The translations under genes were made by a program, and so were the position numbers. A stretch of 64,000 nt of DNA from NCBI RefSeq assembly GCF_900095445.1, contig NZ_FMJL01000001.1:88381-152380 (forward strand). The letters are read 5' to 3'. The notes under the pieces are model-generated. The model saw only the letters and a list, made by a program, of their open reading frames with translations, was not told the origin of the DNA and made no database searches. Shown here one piece after another: positions 25,593-34,471 of the stretch (position 1 is its first letter; each line of letters begins with the position of its first letter). This stretch comes from Clostridium sp. N3C. Its GTDB lineage: Bacteria; Bacillota; Clostridia; Clostridiales; Clostridiaceae.

Positions 25593-27236
25593 TTAAGCGT
25601 TATTTAGTCCAGAAATAGCTGTAGTCAGTGGAGGGATTATTTGCTTCTTTCTAGATATTACTCCAGGTAGATATACACTGTTTCCCTCAAGTTTTGCGTT
25701 GAATGCTCTTGCTACGACTTCCTTTTCTTCTCCAGCTACAATTAGTTCTGAACCACCTTTTATTATATCTGTAACCATTAATACTAATAAGGCAAAATTA
25801 TTATCTTTTATCTTTTTATCCATAAGAGCTATCATGTCCTCTTTAAAAGATTGAAATATTTCTAAATCTAAGGTTCCTACCTGAGAAACTCCTACCTTGA
25901 TATTATTGATAGTGAAGACTTTAAAGTCTTGATGGAAGATTTCTTCAGGAGTTTTATCTCTTAAAGAGGTTCCTGCTTTAAACATTTCACGGGCGAACTT
26001 TTCTGGATCAATATCAGCTATCTCGCATAGCCTTTTTAGCATTAATTTGTCCGCATTAGTTGAAGTTGGTGATTTAAATAGCAAGGTATCAGATATAATA
26101 GCTGCGGAAAGTAAACCTGCGGTTTTCTTGCTTGGCCTTATACCATTTTCAAAAAATATTGAAGCGATTATGGTCGATGTGCTTCCCACCGGTTCATTCC
26201 TAAAATATATTGGACTGAAGGTTTGCACATCTGCAATTCTATGATGATCTATAATTTCTAAAATTTCAGCATCATCAATACCATGGACTGATTGAGCTTT
26301 TTCATTGTGATCCACGAGAATAACTTTCTTTTTATTTTGAGAAATAAGATGATAACGGGAGATGCTTCCAACAACATTGTTATTTTTATCTACAACGGGA
26401 TAGCTTCGGTATCTAGTTTCAAGCATTATATCCTTTATTTCATCTACAAAGTCTTCTGTGCTAAAGGAAACGATGTTGTCTTTACTCATCACATGGCTAA
26501 CAGGAATACTCTGAACAATAAGTCTTGAGCAAGTGAAGTTGTCGTGTGGTGTAACTATTATAGAGCAATTCTTTGCTTTCGCTAATTTAATTAAATCTTC
26601 ACTTACAGTACCGTTGTTTGTAATTATACACAAAGCTACTCCTTTGTTAATTATGTCACTTAGTATTTTAGGTGAAGCATCACAAATAACTATATCTCCA
26701 TCTTCTATACAGTCATCTTCAATATTTGAGGAAGCTAAAAGTATTTTTCCTTTAAAAATCGGAGAACCATCAGTTATATAAATAGGTTTAGCAGATAAAG
26801 TATCCAGTATATTTTCTATTTTAGTTTTACTTTTATATAAGATCTTGTTATCCCAAACATCCATGAAGGTAGAGATAACATTGGAAATAGATACTATTCC
26901 CATTAAATTATTATTTTCATTTGTAACAGGCAAGGTTTTAACATTATTCTTTTTCATAATGTTCCATGCCATTTTTAAAGAAATATCTGAAGAGATAGGA
27001 GCAATTTTATCTATGTTCAGATCACTTACTTGAGCTTTTACAGTATCTATAAGAATAGGTGGCTCAACATCAAAATATTCTAAAACAAATCTTGTTTCTC
27101 TATTAATTTCTCCAAGCCTAACAGGTATAGCTGGAATGCTCTGAGTTTTATTTTTAAATTCTGCATAGGCTATAGTGGCACAAATTGAGTCTGTATCTGG
27201 ATTTTTGTGCCCAGTTATGTAAATTACATCCTTCAT
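25593..27236 (-). CDS. ppaC: Manganese-dependent family II inorganic pyrophosphatase with CBS and DRTGG domains
   Basis: A 547-residue protein that hydrolyses pyrophosphate to phosphate. The DHH-family catalytic motif ITGHKNPDTDSICA opens the protein; the DHH motif itself is IIDHHRIADVQTF (about residue 335), and the C-terminal DHHA2 domain contains the SRKKQIIPPL substrate-binding segment. Between the N-terminal piece and the DHH motif lie two CBS halves (about residues 65-125 and 245-305) split by a DRTGG domain, the nucleotide-regulated subtype, activated or inhibited by adenine nucleotides and diadenosine polyphosphates in characterised clostridial members. It has a sigma-A-like promoter just upstream. 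Confidence 0.92.
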   Translation of the reverse strand: MKDVIYITGHKNPDTDSICATIAYAEFKNKTQSIPAIPVRLGEINRETRFVLEYFDVEPPILIDTVKAQVSDLNIDKIAPISSDISLKMAWNIMKKNNVKTLPVTNENNNLMGIVSISNVISTFMDVWDNKILYKSKTKIENILDTLSAKPIYITDGSPIFKGKILLASSNIEDDCIEDGDIVICDASPKILSDIINKGVALCIITNNGTVSEDLIKLAKAKNCSIIVTPHDNFTCSRLIVQSIPVSHVMSKDNIVSFSTEDFVDEIKDIMLETRYRSYPVVDKNNNVVGSISRYHLISQNKKKVILVDHNEKAQSVHGIDDAEILEIIDHHRIADVQTFSPIYFRNEPVGSTSTIIASIFFENGIRPSKKTAGLLSAAIISDTLLFKSPTSTNADKLMLKRLCEIADIDPEKFAREMFKAGTSLRDKTPEEIFHQDFKVFTINNIKVGVSQVGTLDLEIFQSFKEDMIALMDKKIKDNNFALLVLMVTDIIKGGSELIVAGEEKEVVARAFNAKLEGNSVYLPGVISRKKQIIPPLTTAISGLNNA

Positions 27237-27268
27237 AGTTGACTCCTTTCAGTATATTGATTGCTTAT

Positions 27269-27297
27269 ATTTTATATTTAACCATAAAATTTGTAAA
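27269..27297 (-). promoter_or_regulatory. Sigma-A-type promoter for the pyrophosphatase gene
   Basis: On the - strand, TTTACA (27297-27292), a 17-base spacer and TAAAAT (27274-27269) stand 33 bases before the start codon. Both boxes match consensus at five of six positions. Confidence 0.5.
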
Positions 27298-27406
27298 GTC
27301 ATATTTAAAGCAAGTTAAGATAAATGTTCATAGCTTAACTTTAGCCTTCATATATTATTATGAATAGTGTTATCAACACGGTGAACATGAATAAGGAGGC
27401 TAATAA

Positions 27407-29965
27407 ATGATCGAAGAAAAAGAATTGTTAAGGGGGTTAACCACCGCTGAAGCTGAAAGAAGATTAAAAGAGCATGGGTTGAATGTGCTGGAGGAAAAAG
27501 AATCCCTTTCTCCTATCAAAATATTCTTATCACAATTTAATGAATTTATGATATGGGTACTTATTGCTGCCACCATAGTATCCGGTTTAATGGGAGAAAA
27601 AGCAGATGCCATAACAATACTAATAATCATATTCATGAATGCATTTTTAGGCTTTATTCAAGAATACAGAACGGAAAAATCTTTAGATGCTCTTAGAAAA
27701 ATGGCAGCACCTACAGCTAAGGTTATAAGAGATGGAAAGGTTCAAGTGATTAATGCTGAGTACATAGTAATAGGGGACATAATAGTTTTGGAAAGCGGTG
27801 ATAGAGTTCCAGCAGATTCTGTTATCCTGCAATCTAGCAATGTTATGGTAGACGAGTCATTACTTACGGGAGAATCTGTAGGAGTAAACAAGAGCGCTGC
27901 AGATAAAGAAAATAATTTGTATATGGGTACAATCCTTCTCACAGGAAAGGCTACAGCAAAAGTAATACAAACCGGTATGAATACAGAAATGGGTAAGATA
28001 GCAGATATGCTTCAGAATATAGAAGATGAACGGTCTCCTTTAAAAGAAAAGCTCAATTCACTAGGTAAGATCATGGTAGTAATATGCTTGGTTATTTGCA
28101 TAATTGTTACTATCTTAGGGATTATAAGAGGAAACTCTCCTATAGACATGTTTTTAATGGGGGTAAGTTTGGCGGTAGCTGCAATTCCTGAAGGCTTACC
28201 AGCTATAGTTACTGTAGCTTTGGCCTTAGGTGTTTCAAGAATGTTGAAGAGAAATGCTTTAGTTAGAAAGCTGCCAGCGGTGGAAACCTTAGGATGTACA
28301 TCTATTATATGTAGCGATAAAACCGGTACTTTAACAGAAAATAAAATGACCGTTAAAGCTATGTACTATAATTCTAATATAATAGAATGTGGTGATAGAA
28401 AAAGCTTTAAAGGTCTTATAAACAGTGAAATTTTGAAAAAAATCTTTACTTATTGTAGCGATTGCAGCTTTGATTATAGTAAAAAGGATATAGCTTCAGC
28501 TTTGTTTGGTGATCCTACAGAAACGGCACTAATTAGAGCTTTTTTTGAAGATAGTAAGGAACTTAAAACTTTTATGTCTAAAGCTTTAAGAACTTATGAC
28601 ATTCCCTTTGATTCTAACAGAAAAATGATGACTGTAGTAATGAAAGAAAATGGTAAGGAAACTTGCTATGTAAAGGGAGCACCGGAAAGAATATTGGATA
28701 AGTGTAATAGAATTTTAATTCAAGGTGAGGTTAGACCGCTTACAGCTACTTATAAAAGGGCAATATTAAAAAGCGTAGAAACTATGTCTAATAAGGCTCT
28801 TAGATGTATAGCAGGAGCTTATAAGGATAGCGGTATTAGCCATAGTAAATCAGTAGAAAATGATTTGATTTTTGTAGGAATAGCAGGTATTATTGATCCA
28901 CCGAGAAAAGAGGTAAAAGATGCGGTATTAAAGTGCAAGCTTGCAGGTATAAAGGTAATAATGATTACCGGTGACCATAAAAATACAGCCTATGCTATTG
29001 GAAAGGATTTAGACATTTGCAAGAGTATGGATGAGGCTATAACAGGAGAAGAACTGGACAAACTAACTGACAAAGAACTATCCCAAAGGATAGATAAATT
29101 GAGTATTTTTGCTAGAGTAAGTCCTCAGCATAAATTAAGAATAGTAAAAGTATTAAAGAGGAAAAATAAAATTGTGGCAATGACCGGAGATGGTGTTAAC
29201 GATGCTCCTGCTGTTAAGGAAGCGGATATTGGAATTTCAATGGGCATATCCGGTACTGATGTTACAAAGGAAGCTTCTGCTATGATTTTAATGGATGATA
29301 ACTTTGCTACTATTGTAGCAGCAGTAGAAGAGGGAAGAGTAATTTATGGTAACATAAGAAAGTTTATAAGATATCTACTGTCCTGTAATTTAGGTGAAGT
29401 GCTTACTATGTTTTTAGCAAGTCTCTTTTACTTAGAAGTGCCATTGAAAGCTATACAAATATTATTTGTAAACTTAGCTACAGATGGACTTCCTGCTATT
29501 GCTTTAGGTGTTGACCCACCAGAAAAAGATATTATGTATGAAAAACCTAGACCAAAGGATGAGAGTGTTTTTGCTAGAGGGCTAACTGAAAAAATTGCCA
29601 TAAGAGGAAGCCTTATAGGTATTTGCACTCTTTTAGCTTTTATAGTATCACTAAGATATAATTATTCCCTTGAATGTAGTAGAACTATTGCTCTAAGTAC
29701 TTTAGTTATATCTCAGTTGATACATGTATTTGAGTGCCGTTCAGAAAAACATTCTTTATTTGAAATAAATCCCTTTACCAATCCTTATTTGATTGGGGCA
29801 GTAATGGTTTCAATATCAGCCTTGTTATCTATAATTTACATAGAACCGCTGCAAGGCATATTTAGCACCGTGCCTTTAAACTTAGGTCAATGGCTAATTG
29901 TAATATTCTTCTCAGGTATTATTGCCTTTATAAACAGCATGTATTTGTTTATTACAAAAAAATAA
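27407..29965 (+). CDS. P-type Ca2+-transporting ATPase (PMR1/SERCA-like)
   Basis: An 852-residue P2A-type cation pump. It carries an N-terminal cation-ATPase domain (EAERRLKEHGLNVL), membrane helices at about 50-95, the TGES actuator motif (LLTGESVGVNK), the PEGLPAIVTVALALGVSRM ion-site helix M4, the phosphorylation motif CSDKTGTLTEN with Asp near residue 304, KGAPERIL for nucleotide binding, TGDGVNDAPAVKEADIGISM for hydrolysis, and a C-terminal set of six helices. VNLATDGLPAIALGVDPPE is the M6 site. Ca2+ export is the likeliest activity; Mn2+ cannot be excluded. Strong SD AAGGAGG precedes ATG 27407. Confidence 0.92.
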   Translation: MIEEKELLRGLTTAEAERRLKEHGLNVLEEKESLSPIKIFLSQFNEFMIWVLIAATIVSGLMGEKADAITILIIIFMNAFLGFIQEYRTEKSLDALRKMAAPTAKVIRDGKVQVINAEYIVIGDIIVLESGDRVPADSVILQSSNVMVDESLLTGESVGVNKSAADKENNLYMGTILLTGKATAKVIQTGMNTEMGKIADMLQNIEDERSPLKEKLNSLGKIMVVICLVICIIVTILGIIRGNSPIDMFLMGVSLAVAAIPEGLPAIVTVALALGVSRMLKRNALVRKLPAVETLGCTSIICSDKTGTLTENKMTVKAMYYNSNIIECGDRKSFKGLINSEILKKIFTYCSDCSFDYSKKDIASALFGDPTETALIRAFFEDSKELKTFMSKALRTYDIPFDSNRKMMTVVMKENGKETCYVKGAPERILDKCNRILIQGEVRPLTATYKRAILKSVETMSNKALRCIAGAYKDSGISHSKSVENDLIFVGIAGIIDPPRKEVKDAVLKCKLAGIKVIMITGDHKNTAYAIGKDLDICKSMDEAITGEELDKLTDKELSQRIDKLSIFARVSPQHKLRIVKVLKRKNKIVAMTGDGVNDAPAVKEADIGISMGISGTDVTKEASAMILMDDNFATIVAAVEEGRVIYGNIRKFIRYLLSCNLGEVLTMFLASLFYLEVPLKAIQILFVNLATDGLPAIALGVDPPEKDIMYEKPRPKDESVFARGLTEKIAIRGSLIGICTLLAFIVSLRYNYSLECSRTIALSTLVISQLIHVFECRSEKHSLFEINPFTNPYLIGAVMVSISALLSIIYIEPLQGIFSTVPLNLGQWLIVIFFSGIIAFINSMYLFITKK

Positions 29966-30001
29966 TAAGTTACTTATAATTTGGCTTATGAATTTAAATG
30001 A

Positions 30002-30031
30002 AAAAAGAAGTGGTTTAGGCCACTTCTTTTT
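30002..30031. terminator. Bidirectional intrinsic terminator
   Basis: AAAAAGAAGTGG (30002-30013) pairs with CCACTTCTTTTT (30020-30031) around a 6-base loop. It separates the Ca2+-ATPase gene from the convergent small gene, whose stop codon overlaps it. Confidence 0.85.
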
Positions 30032-30440
30032 ACTTATATTTATATTGGATTTTTTGTGCTTTTTTAACTGCATCTCCGGGAACAGGAACTAAGTCTTTCT
30101 TGGTAGTTAAGTTCATAACATTTAGAATTTCGACAATTTCTCTGTTTTCCTTTCCTTTCTTACCCTTAAGGCCTTGAATAATTACTAAATGCCCTTGGCT
30201 GATAGGAATGAATGTAGGTTTTTTAAACCACTTATTCTTTTTGTAAACACAGGCTACAACATTTTTGCTTCTATCGGGCTTAACAACTATTGAAACCTTT
30301 AGTTTATGAAAAATCCACAATATAGACTTCTCTTCGATTTTAACTGAAAGAACATTTCCTCTTACTTGGGTAAGACGATCACCATTTTTCTTGAAATAAG
30401 TTTCTTGATAGTACTTAGTGAGCTTTTCTGTAAATCCCAT
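30030..30440 (-). CDS. Small conserved-looking basic protein of unknown function
   Basis: A 136-residue basic, beta-rich protein not recognised by family. Features are a helical N-terminus (GFTEKLTKYYQETYFKKNG), a predicted beta-barrel-like core (VRGNVLSVKIEE, then KLKVSIVVKPDRSKNVVACV and GHLVIIQGLKGKKGKENREI), and a helical tail rich in Lys. The alternation of beta strands with a basic GKKGK loop is compatible with an OB-like nucleic-acid or RNA-binding fold, which is a guess. It is transcribed alone. AAAGGAGT stands upstream of its ATG at 30440. No membrane segment or catalytic motif is visible. Confidence 0.6.
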   Translation of the reverse strand: MGFTEKLTKYYQETYFKKNGDRLTQVRGNVLSVKIEEKSILWIFHKLKVSIVVKPDRSKNVVACVYKKNKWFKKPTFIPISQGHLVIIQGLKGKKGKENREIVEILNVMNLTTKKDLVPVPGDAVKKAQKIQYKYK

Positions 30441-30790
30441 ATGTTATGTAACTCCTTTACAAAATAATATAAAAACATTAAATAATTATACCAATATTTA
30501 TTTTAATAATTAATTATGTAATTGTAAATGTTATAAGGAAATTAATAGATACATTTTAGGTTTAAGATATATTACTATTTTGCTAAAAATTAATTAATAT
30601 TATTATAACATATTATATTAATTATTTATAGATAAAAATCTATGTTTATATTCCAGGTATATTTAATAGAAAACCTTGCTGAATTTCATCAACGGATATA
30701 ATTTTTGTTACTAAATAAGTATCAACGGAATATTAATATATTAAAGGACTCTTTTGCAAAGGAGGGAAGCTTGAAACTCTAATAATAGAG
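30441..30790. other. 350-base AT-rich intergenic region with promoters and direct repeats
   Basis: This divergent gap between the 30030-30440 gene and the Lon-like gene has no convincing coding frame. It contains two copies of ATCAACGGA at 30688-30696 and 30721-30729, a perfect -10 TATAAT at 30696-30701 partly covered by the first copy, a small hairpin TAGAT-AAAA-ATCTA near 30629, and a strong SD AAAGGAGGG at 30758-30766. The SD is 5 bases ahead of a three-codon frame (TTG AAA CTC TAA) and about 25 bases ahead of the TTG I assign to the protease. Confidence 0.5.
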
Positions 30791-33094
30791 TTGAGCGATG
30801 TGGTGAAATATGAATTGGAGGCAAGAGATATTTTATATAAAGCATCCGTTCCTAATATTAATGGAGAGAATTACAGTTATACCATACCGGAATACGATGA
30901 AATATTAGAAAAGATGAAAACTTTTTTAAGTATAGATTCTCCTGGATACAATATTTATTTAGTAGATGAATACTCAGAGCATAGATTAACAACAATTATA
31001 AATTATTTAAAAAGTTTATATGATGATAAAGATAAGAAAGATATTTGTTATGTTGTCATGGAAGATGAAAAAGCTCCAGAACCTATTGTGTTATCTAAAG
31101 GAAAGGGAACGGAACTGAAAAATGCCTTAGAAGATATACAAAGCAATTATTCTAATATTGTTTATGCTTTTTATAATAATAACATTACTGAAAAAAATAT
31201 TATTTTAAAAGAAGTCCATGAGAAAAGAAATGATCTTATAGATAAACTTGTTAATATGGCTCAGGTGGAAGGCTTTAAGGTAAAGGCTTCTAGTACTGGT
31301 TTTAATTTTGTTCCTATTAAAGATGAAAAAGCTTTGCTAGAAAGTGAATATGAACTTTTGGATAGTAAAGAAAAAGAGATGATTATAGATAAAGTAAGTG
31401 AGTTAAAAGAAAAGGCTGGAGAAATATTAGACAATATAAAGCAGTATGAGTTAGAAGCTTTACAAAAGCTGAAAGAATTATTTTTAAAATATTTAATTGA
31501 AGAAGCTAATGATTTCAAAATTAAGTATTTTAAATGCTTTGAAGGTGAAAAAAGCGCTTTAGACTATTTAAAATTTGTTTGTGATAATATAGAACGTAGT
31601 TTAGTAGAAATTTATTCTGCAAGTTTTGATGAAGATGAAGATAAGCTACATGAAGCAATTTACAAGTACGCCATTAATATATTGATAGATAACAGAAATG
31701 AGGATAATCCTAATGTTAATTTCGAAGATGATCCCACCTTAATCAATCTTATGGGTATTATCGAATATGAAAATTTCAATGGAAACTATTTAACGGATAT
31801 AAATCACATTAAAGCAGGCTCCTTCCTAAAATCTAATGGTGGATGTCTTATATTAAGAGCTTCAGATCTATTCTCATACAAATCTTCATATTTTTATTTA
31901 AAAAAGGCTTTAATCAATGGAAAGGTTAAGTTTGATCACTATAAAAGTTATTTAGGACTGTTGGCAATTAACAGTATAAAACCAAAGCCTATTGAAACCA
32001 AGGTAAAGGTTGTAATAATCGGCGATTATGAGACTTACGATATATTATATAATTTGGATGAGGATTTTAAAAGAGTTTTTAAAATTAGATTAGAGTACGA
32101 TCCTAAAGTGAATAATAATGAAAAAAACCGAAGGATCTTGGCGAAAAATATCCTGTGGGAGCTTAAAGAAAAAAACTTAACACCTATTGATAATTCTGCA
32201 ATAGAAGAAATATTTAGGTTCTTATCTAAAAGGGCAGAAAACAGAAACAAATTTCTTTATGATGAAGTAGAACTTAACAAGATTATAATGTGTTTAGATG
32301 GAAATGCAAAGAAGAAGAAAAGCAATCTAATAAAAGCGGAAGATGTAGAAGAAGCCCTTTATGAAAAAGATTTTATGGAGAAGCATTTACATCAAGGTTA
32401 TAAAGAAAAAAGGATTTTGCTGCCTATAGAGGATAAATTAATAGGATCTGTAAATGGTTTATCAGTAATAGATTTAAGATATACAAGATTTGGACGACCA
32501 ATAAGAATAACCTGCAGCTGTCATAAAGGTGATGGATATATCATTGATGCTCAAAAGGAAAGTAACTTAAGTGGCAATATCCACAATAAAGCAGTTAGCA
32601 TTTTAACAGGACTTATTAACCAACTTTTTGGTGGATATAATGCAATCCCCATAAATTTTCATATTAGTTTTGAGCAAGTTTATGGTAAGGTTGAAGGGGA
32701 TAGTGCATCTGTAGCTGAAATTATAGCAATAATATCAGCTTTAAGTAAGGTTCCAATCAGTCAAACTATAGCAGTAACCGGTTCCATAAATCAATTTGGA
32801 GAAGTTCAGAGCATAGGTGGCATAAATGAGAAAATAGAAGGCTTCTTTGATATATGTAAGTTAAAAGGAACCATAGAAGGTAAGGGAGTTTTATTACCAA
32901 AGTCTAATGTTGATAATATTGTATTAAGACCAGATGTAGAAGAGGCTGTAGATAAAGGAATATTTAAGCTATATGCTATGGAAACTTTAGATGATGCTAT
33001 AACAGTATTGATGGGAGACGGTAAGTTAAAGGCAGAGGAGATTTTAGAGATAGCTAACAAAGAAGCAAAGAAATATAGCAGTAGAGGAAAATAA
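30791..33094 (+). CDS. Lon-family protease with degenerate ATPase (LonC-like)
   Basis: A 767-residue Lon-like protease. The C-terminal peptidase domain (about residues 565-755) carries the Ser/Lys dyad: EGDSAS with Ser638, and GGINEKIEG with Lys681, at the 43-residue spacing of classical Lon. The region that in AAA_32-type Lon proteins holds the P-loop (usually GYNIFVSGPSGTGRTT) reads GYNIYLVDEYSEHRLTT at about 52-68, so Walker A is destroyed, and the Walker B region (GGCLILRASDLF) is also weakened. A long coiled coil (about 190-245) follows. This matches LonC-type ATP-independent proteases. TTG 30791 is the first plausible start, but its SD is oddly distant; GTG 30800/30803 are alternatives. 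Confidence 0.85.
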   Translation: MSDVVKYELEARDILYKASVPNINGENYSYTIPEYDEILEKMKTFLSIDSPGYNIYLVDEYSEHRLTTIINYLKSLYDDKDKKDICYVVMEDEKAPEPIVLSKGKGTELKNALEDIQSNYSNIVYAFYNNNITEKNIILKEVHEKRNDLIDKLVNMAQVEGFKVKASSTGFNFVPIKDEKALLESEYELLDSKEKEMIIDKVSELKEKAGEILDNIKQYELEALQKLKELFLKYLIEEANDFKIKYFKCFEGEKSALDYLKFVCDNIERSLVEIYSASFDEDEDKLHEAIYKYAINILIDNRNEDNPNVNFEDDPTLINLMGIIEYENFNGNYLTDINHIKAGSFLKSNGGCLILRASDLFSYKSSYFYLKKALINGKVKFDHYKSYLGLLAINSIKPKPIETKVKVVIIGDYETYDILYNLDEDFKRVFKIRLEYDPKVNNNEKNRRILAKNILWELKEKNLTPIDNSAIEEIFRFLSKRAENRNKFLYDEVELNKIIMCLDGNAKKKKSNLIKAEDVEEALYEKDFMEKHLHQGYKEKRILLPIEDKLIGSVNGLSVIDLRYTRFGRPIRITCSCHKGDGYIIDAQKESNLSGNIHNKAVSILTGLINQLFGGYNAIPINFHISFEQVYGKVEGDSASVAEIIAIISALSKVPISQTIAVTGSINQFGEVQSIGGINEKIEGFFDICKLKGTIEGKGVLLPKSNVDNIVLRPDVEEAVDKGIFKLYAMETLDDAITVLMGDGKLKAEEILEIANKEAKKYSSRGK

Positions 33095-33135
33095 GACAAA
33101 GCAATATAGAGGAAAAAAGAATAAAGCTTTAATAT

Positions 33136-33165
33136 AAGAAAAGCACCTATATAGGTGCTTTTCTT
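33136..33165. terminator. Bidirectional intrinsic terminator
   Basis: A perfect 30-bp palindrome, AAGAAAAGCACCTAT and its complement, with T/A-rich ends serves both strands between the protease gene and convergent ychF. Confidence 0.85.
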
Positions 33166-33195
33166 ACTGATATTAGAGATACTATGAGATCTGTA

Positions 33196-34293
33196 TTATA
33201 CATTAAATCTAAAGTTAACTACATCTCCATCCTGCATTACATAGTCTTTTCCTTCTAATCTGTAGTATCCTTTTTCTTTAGCAGCGGCTTCAGAACCACA
33301 TTCAACTAATTTATCATAGCTTATAATTTCAGCTCTTATGAAGCCCCTTTCTATATCAGAATGGATTTTTCCAGCAGCTTGAGGAGCCTTTGTTCCTATT
33401 TTGATAGTCCAAGCTCTTACTTCCTGTTCACCAGCAGTTAAAAAGCTCATTAGACCTAATAGTTTGTAACTAGAGCTAATTAGTTTATCTAAACCAGTTT
33501 CTTCTAAACCATAGTCTGCTAATAGCTCTCTTTTTTCTTCTTCATCTAAGGAAGATAATTCTTCCTCAAGTTTTGCACATACTACTATAACTTCAGAGTT
33601 TTCCTTTGATGCAAATTCTTTGATTTGCTTAACATATTCGTTTTCTAAATTTCCACTCATTAAGTCATCTTCAGAAATATTAGCTACATATAGTACTGGT
33701 TTAGAGGTTAGTAAGAAATATCCTTTTATAAGTTCATTTTCATCTTCGTTTACCTCTAGGGTTCTTACAGGGTTACCTGCTTCTAAATGGGCTTTAAGTC
33801 TTTCCTGTAACTCTAATTCAGTCTTAGCTTTTTTATCTCCAGAACGAGCTAATTTAACAGTTTTTTCAATTCTTCTATCTAAAACTTCAATATCGGAGAA
33901 GATAAGCTCAAGATTGATAGTTTCAATATCTCTAATAGGATCTACAGATCCATCTACGTGAACAACGTTATCATCTTTGAAGGCTCTTACTACGTGAACT
34001 ATAGCAGCTACTTCACGGATATGAGATAAAAACTTATTTCCAAGGCCTTCTCCTTGGCTTGCACCCTTTACAAGTCCTGCTATATCATAAAATTCAATAG
34101 AAGCATGAACTTTCTTTTTTGAGTTATACATTTTCTCTAAAACATCTAGCCTTTTATCCGGTACTGCCACTACGCCAACATTAGGCTCAATAGTGCAGAA
34201 AGGATAATTAGCAGACTCAGCACCAGCTTGGGTAATTGCGTTAAATAATGTACTCTTACCTACGTTTGGTAAACCAACTATTCCTAACTTCAT
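33196..34293 (-). CDS. ychF: Redox-regulated ATPase YchF (OLA1 family)
   Basis: A 365-residue Obg-like P-loop protein that prefers ATP and associates with ribosomes. The P-loop GLPNVGKSTLF is at residues 6-16, DIAGLVKGASQGEGLGN at about 69-85 and the C-terminal TGS domain at about 280-365. A coiled coil (about 130-200) follows the G2 region. Length is standard. The start ATG at 34293 has GAAAGGAATG upstream on the - strand. It is monocistronic. Confidence 0.96.
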   Translation of the reverse strand: MKLGIVGLPNVGKSTLFNAITQAGAESANYPFCTIEPNVGVVAVPDKRLDVLEKMYNSKKKVHASIEFYDIAGLVKGASQGEGLGNKFLSHIREVAAIVHVVRAFKDDNVVHVDGSVDPIRDIETINLELIFSDIEVLDRRIEKTVKLARSGDKKAKTELELQERLKAHLEAGNPVRTLEVNEDENELIKGYFLLTSKPVLYVANISEDDLMSGNLENEYVKQIKEFASKENSEVIVVCAKLEEELSSLDEEEKRELLADYGLEETGLDKLISSSYKLLGLMSFLTAGEQEVRAWTIKIGTKAPQAAGKIHSDIERGFIRAEIISYDKLVECGSEAAAKEKGYYRLEGKDYVMQDGDVVNFRFNV

Positions 34294-34471
34294 CTATGTA
34301 CATTCCTTTCTTAACTAAATCTTTCATACAAAATGCCATTTTTTAATTATACCTTAGGAGCGATTTTATTTCAACTTTCATTATGCATTAAAAAAAAGCC
34401 TGTATTCATTAAGGAATTTGTGGCAAAATATAATATATGTAACTGGAAATAAAATTAGGAAGGAGAAAATT

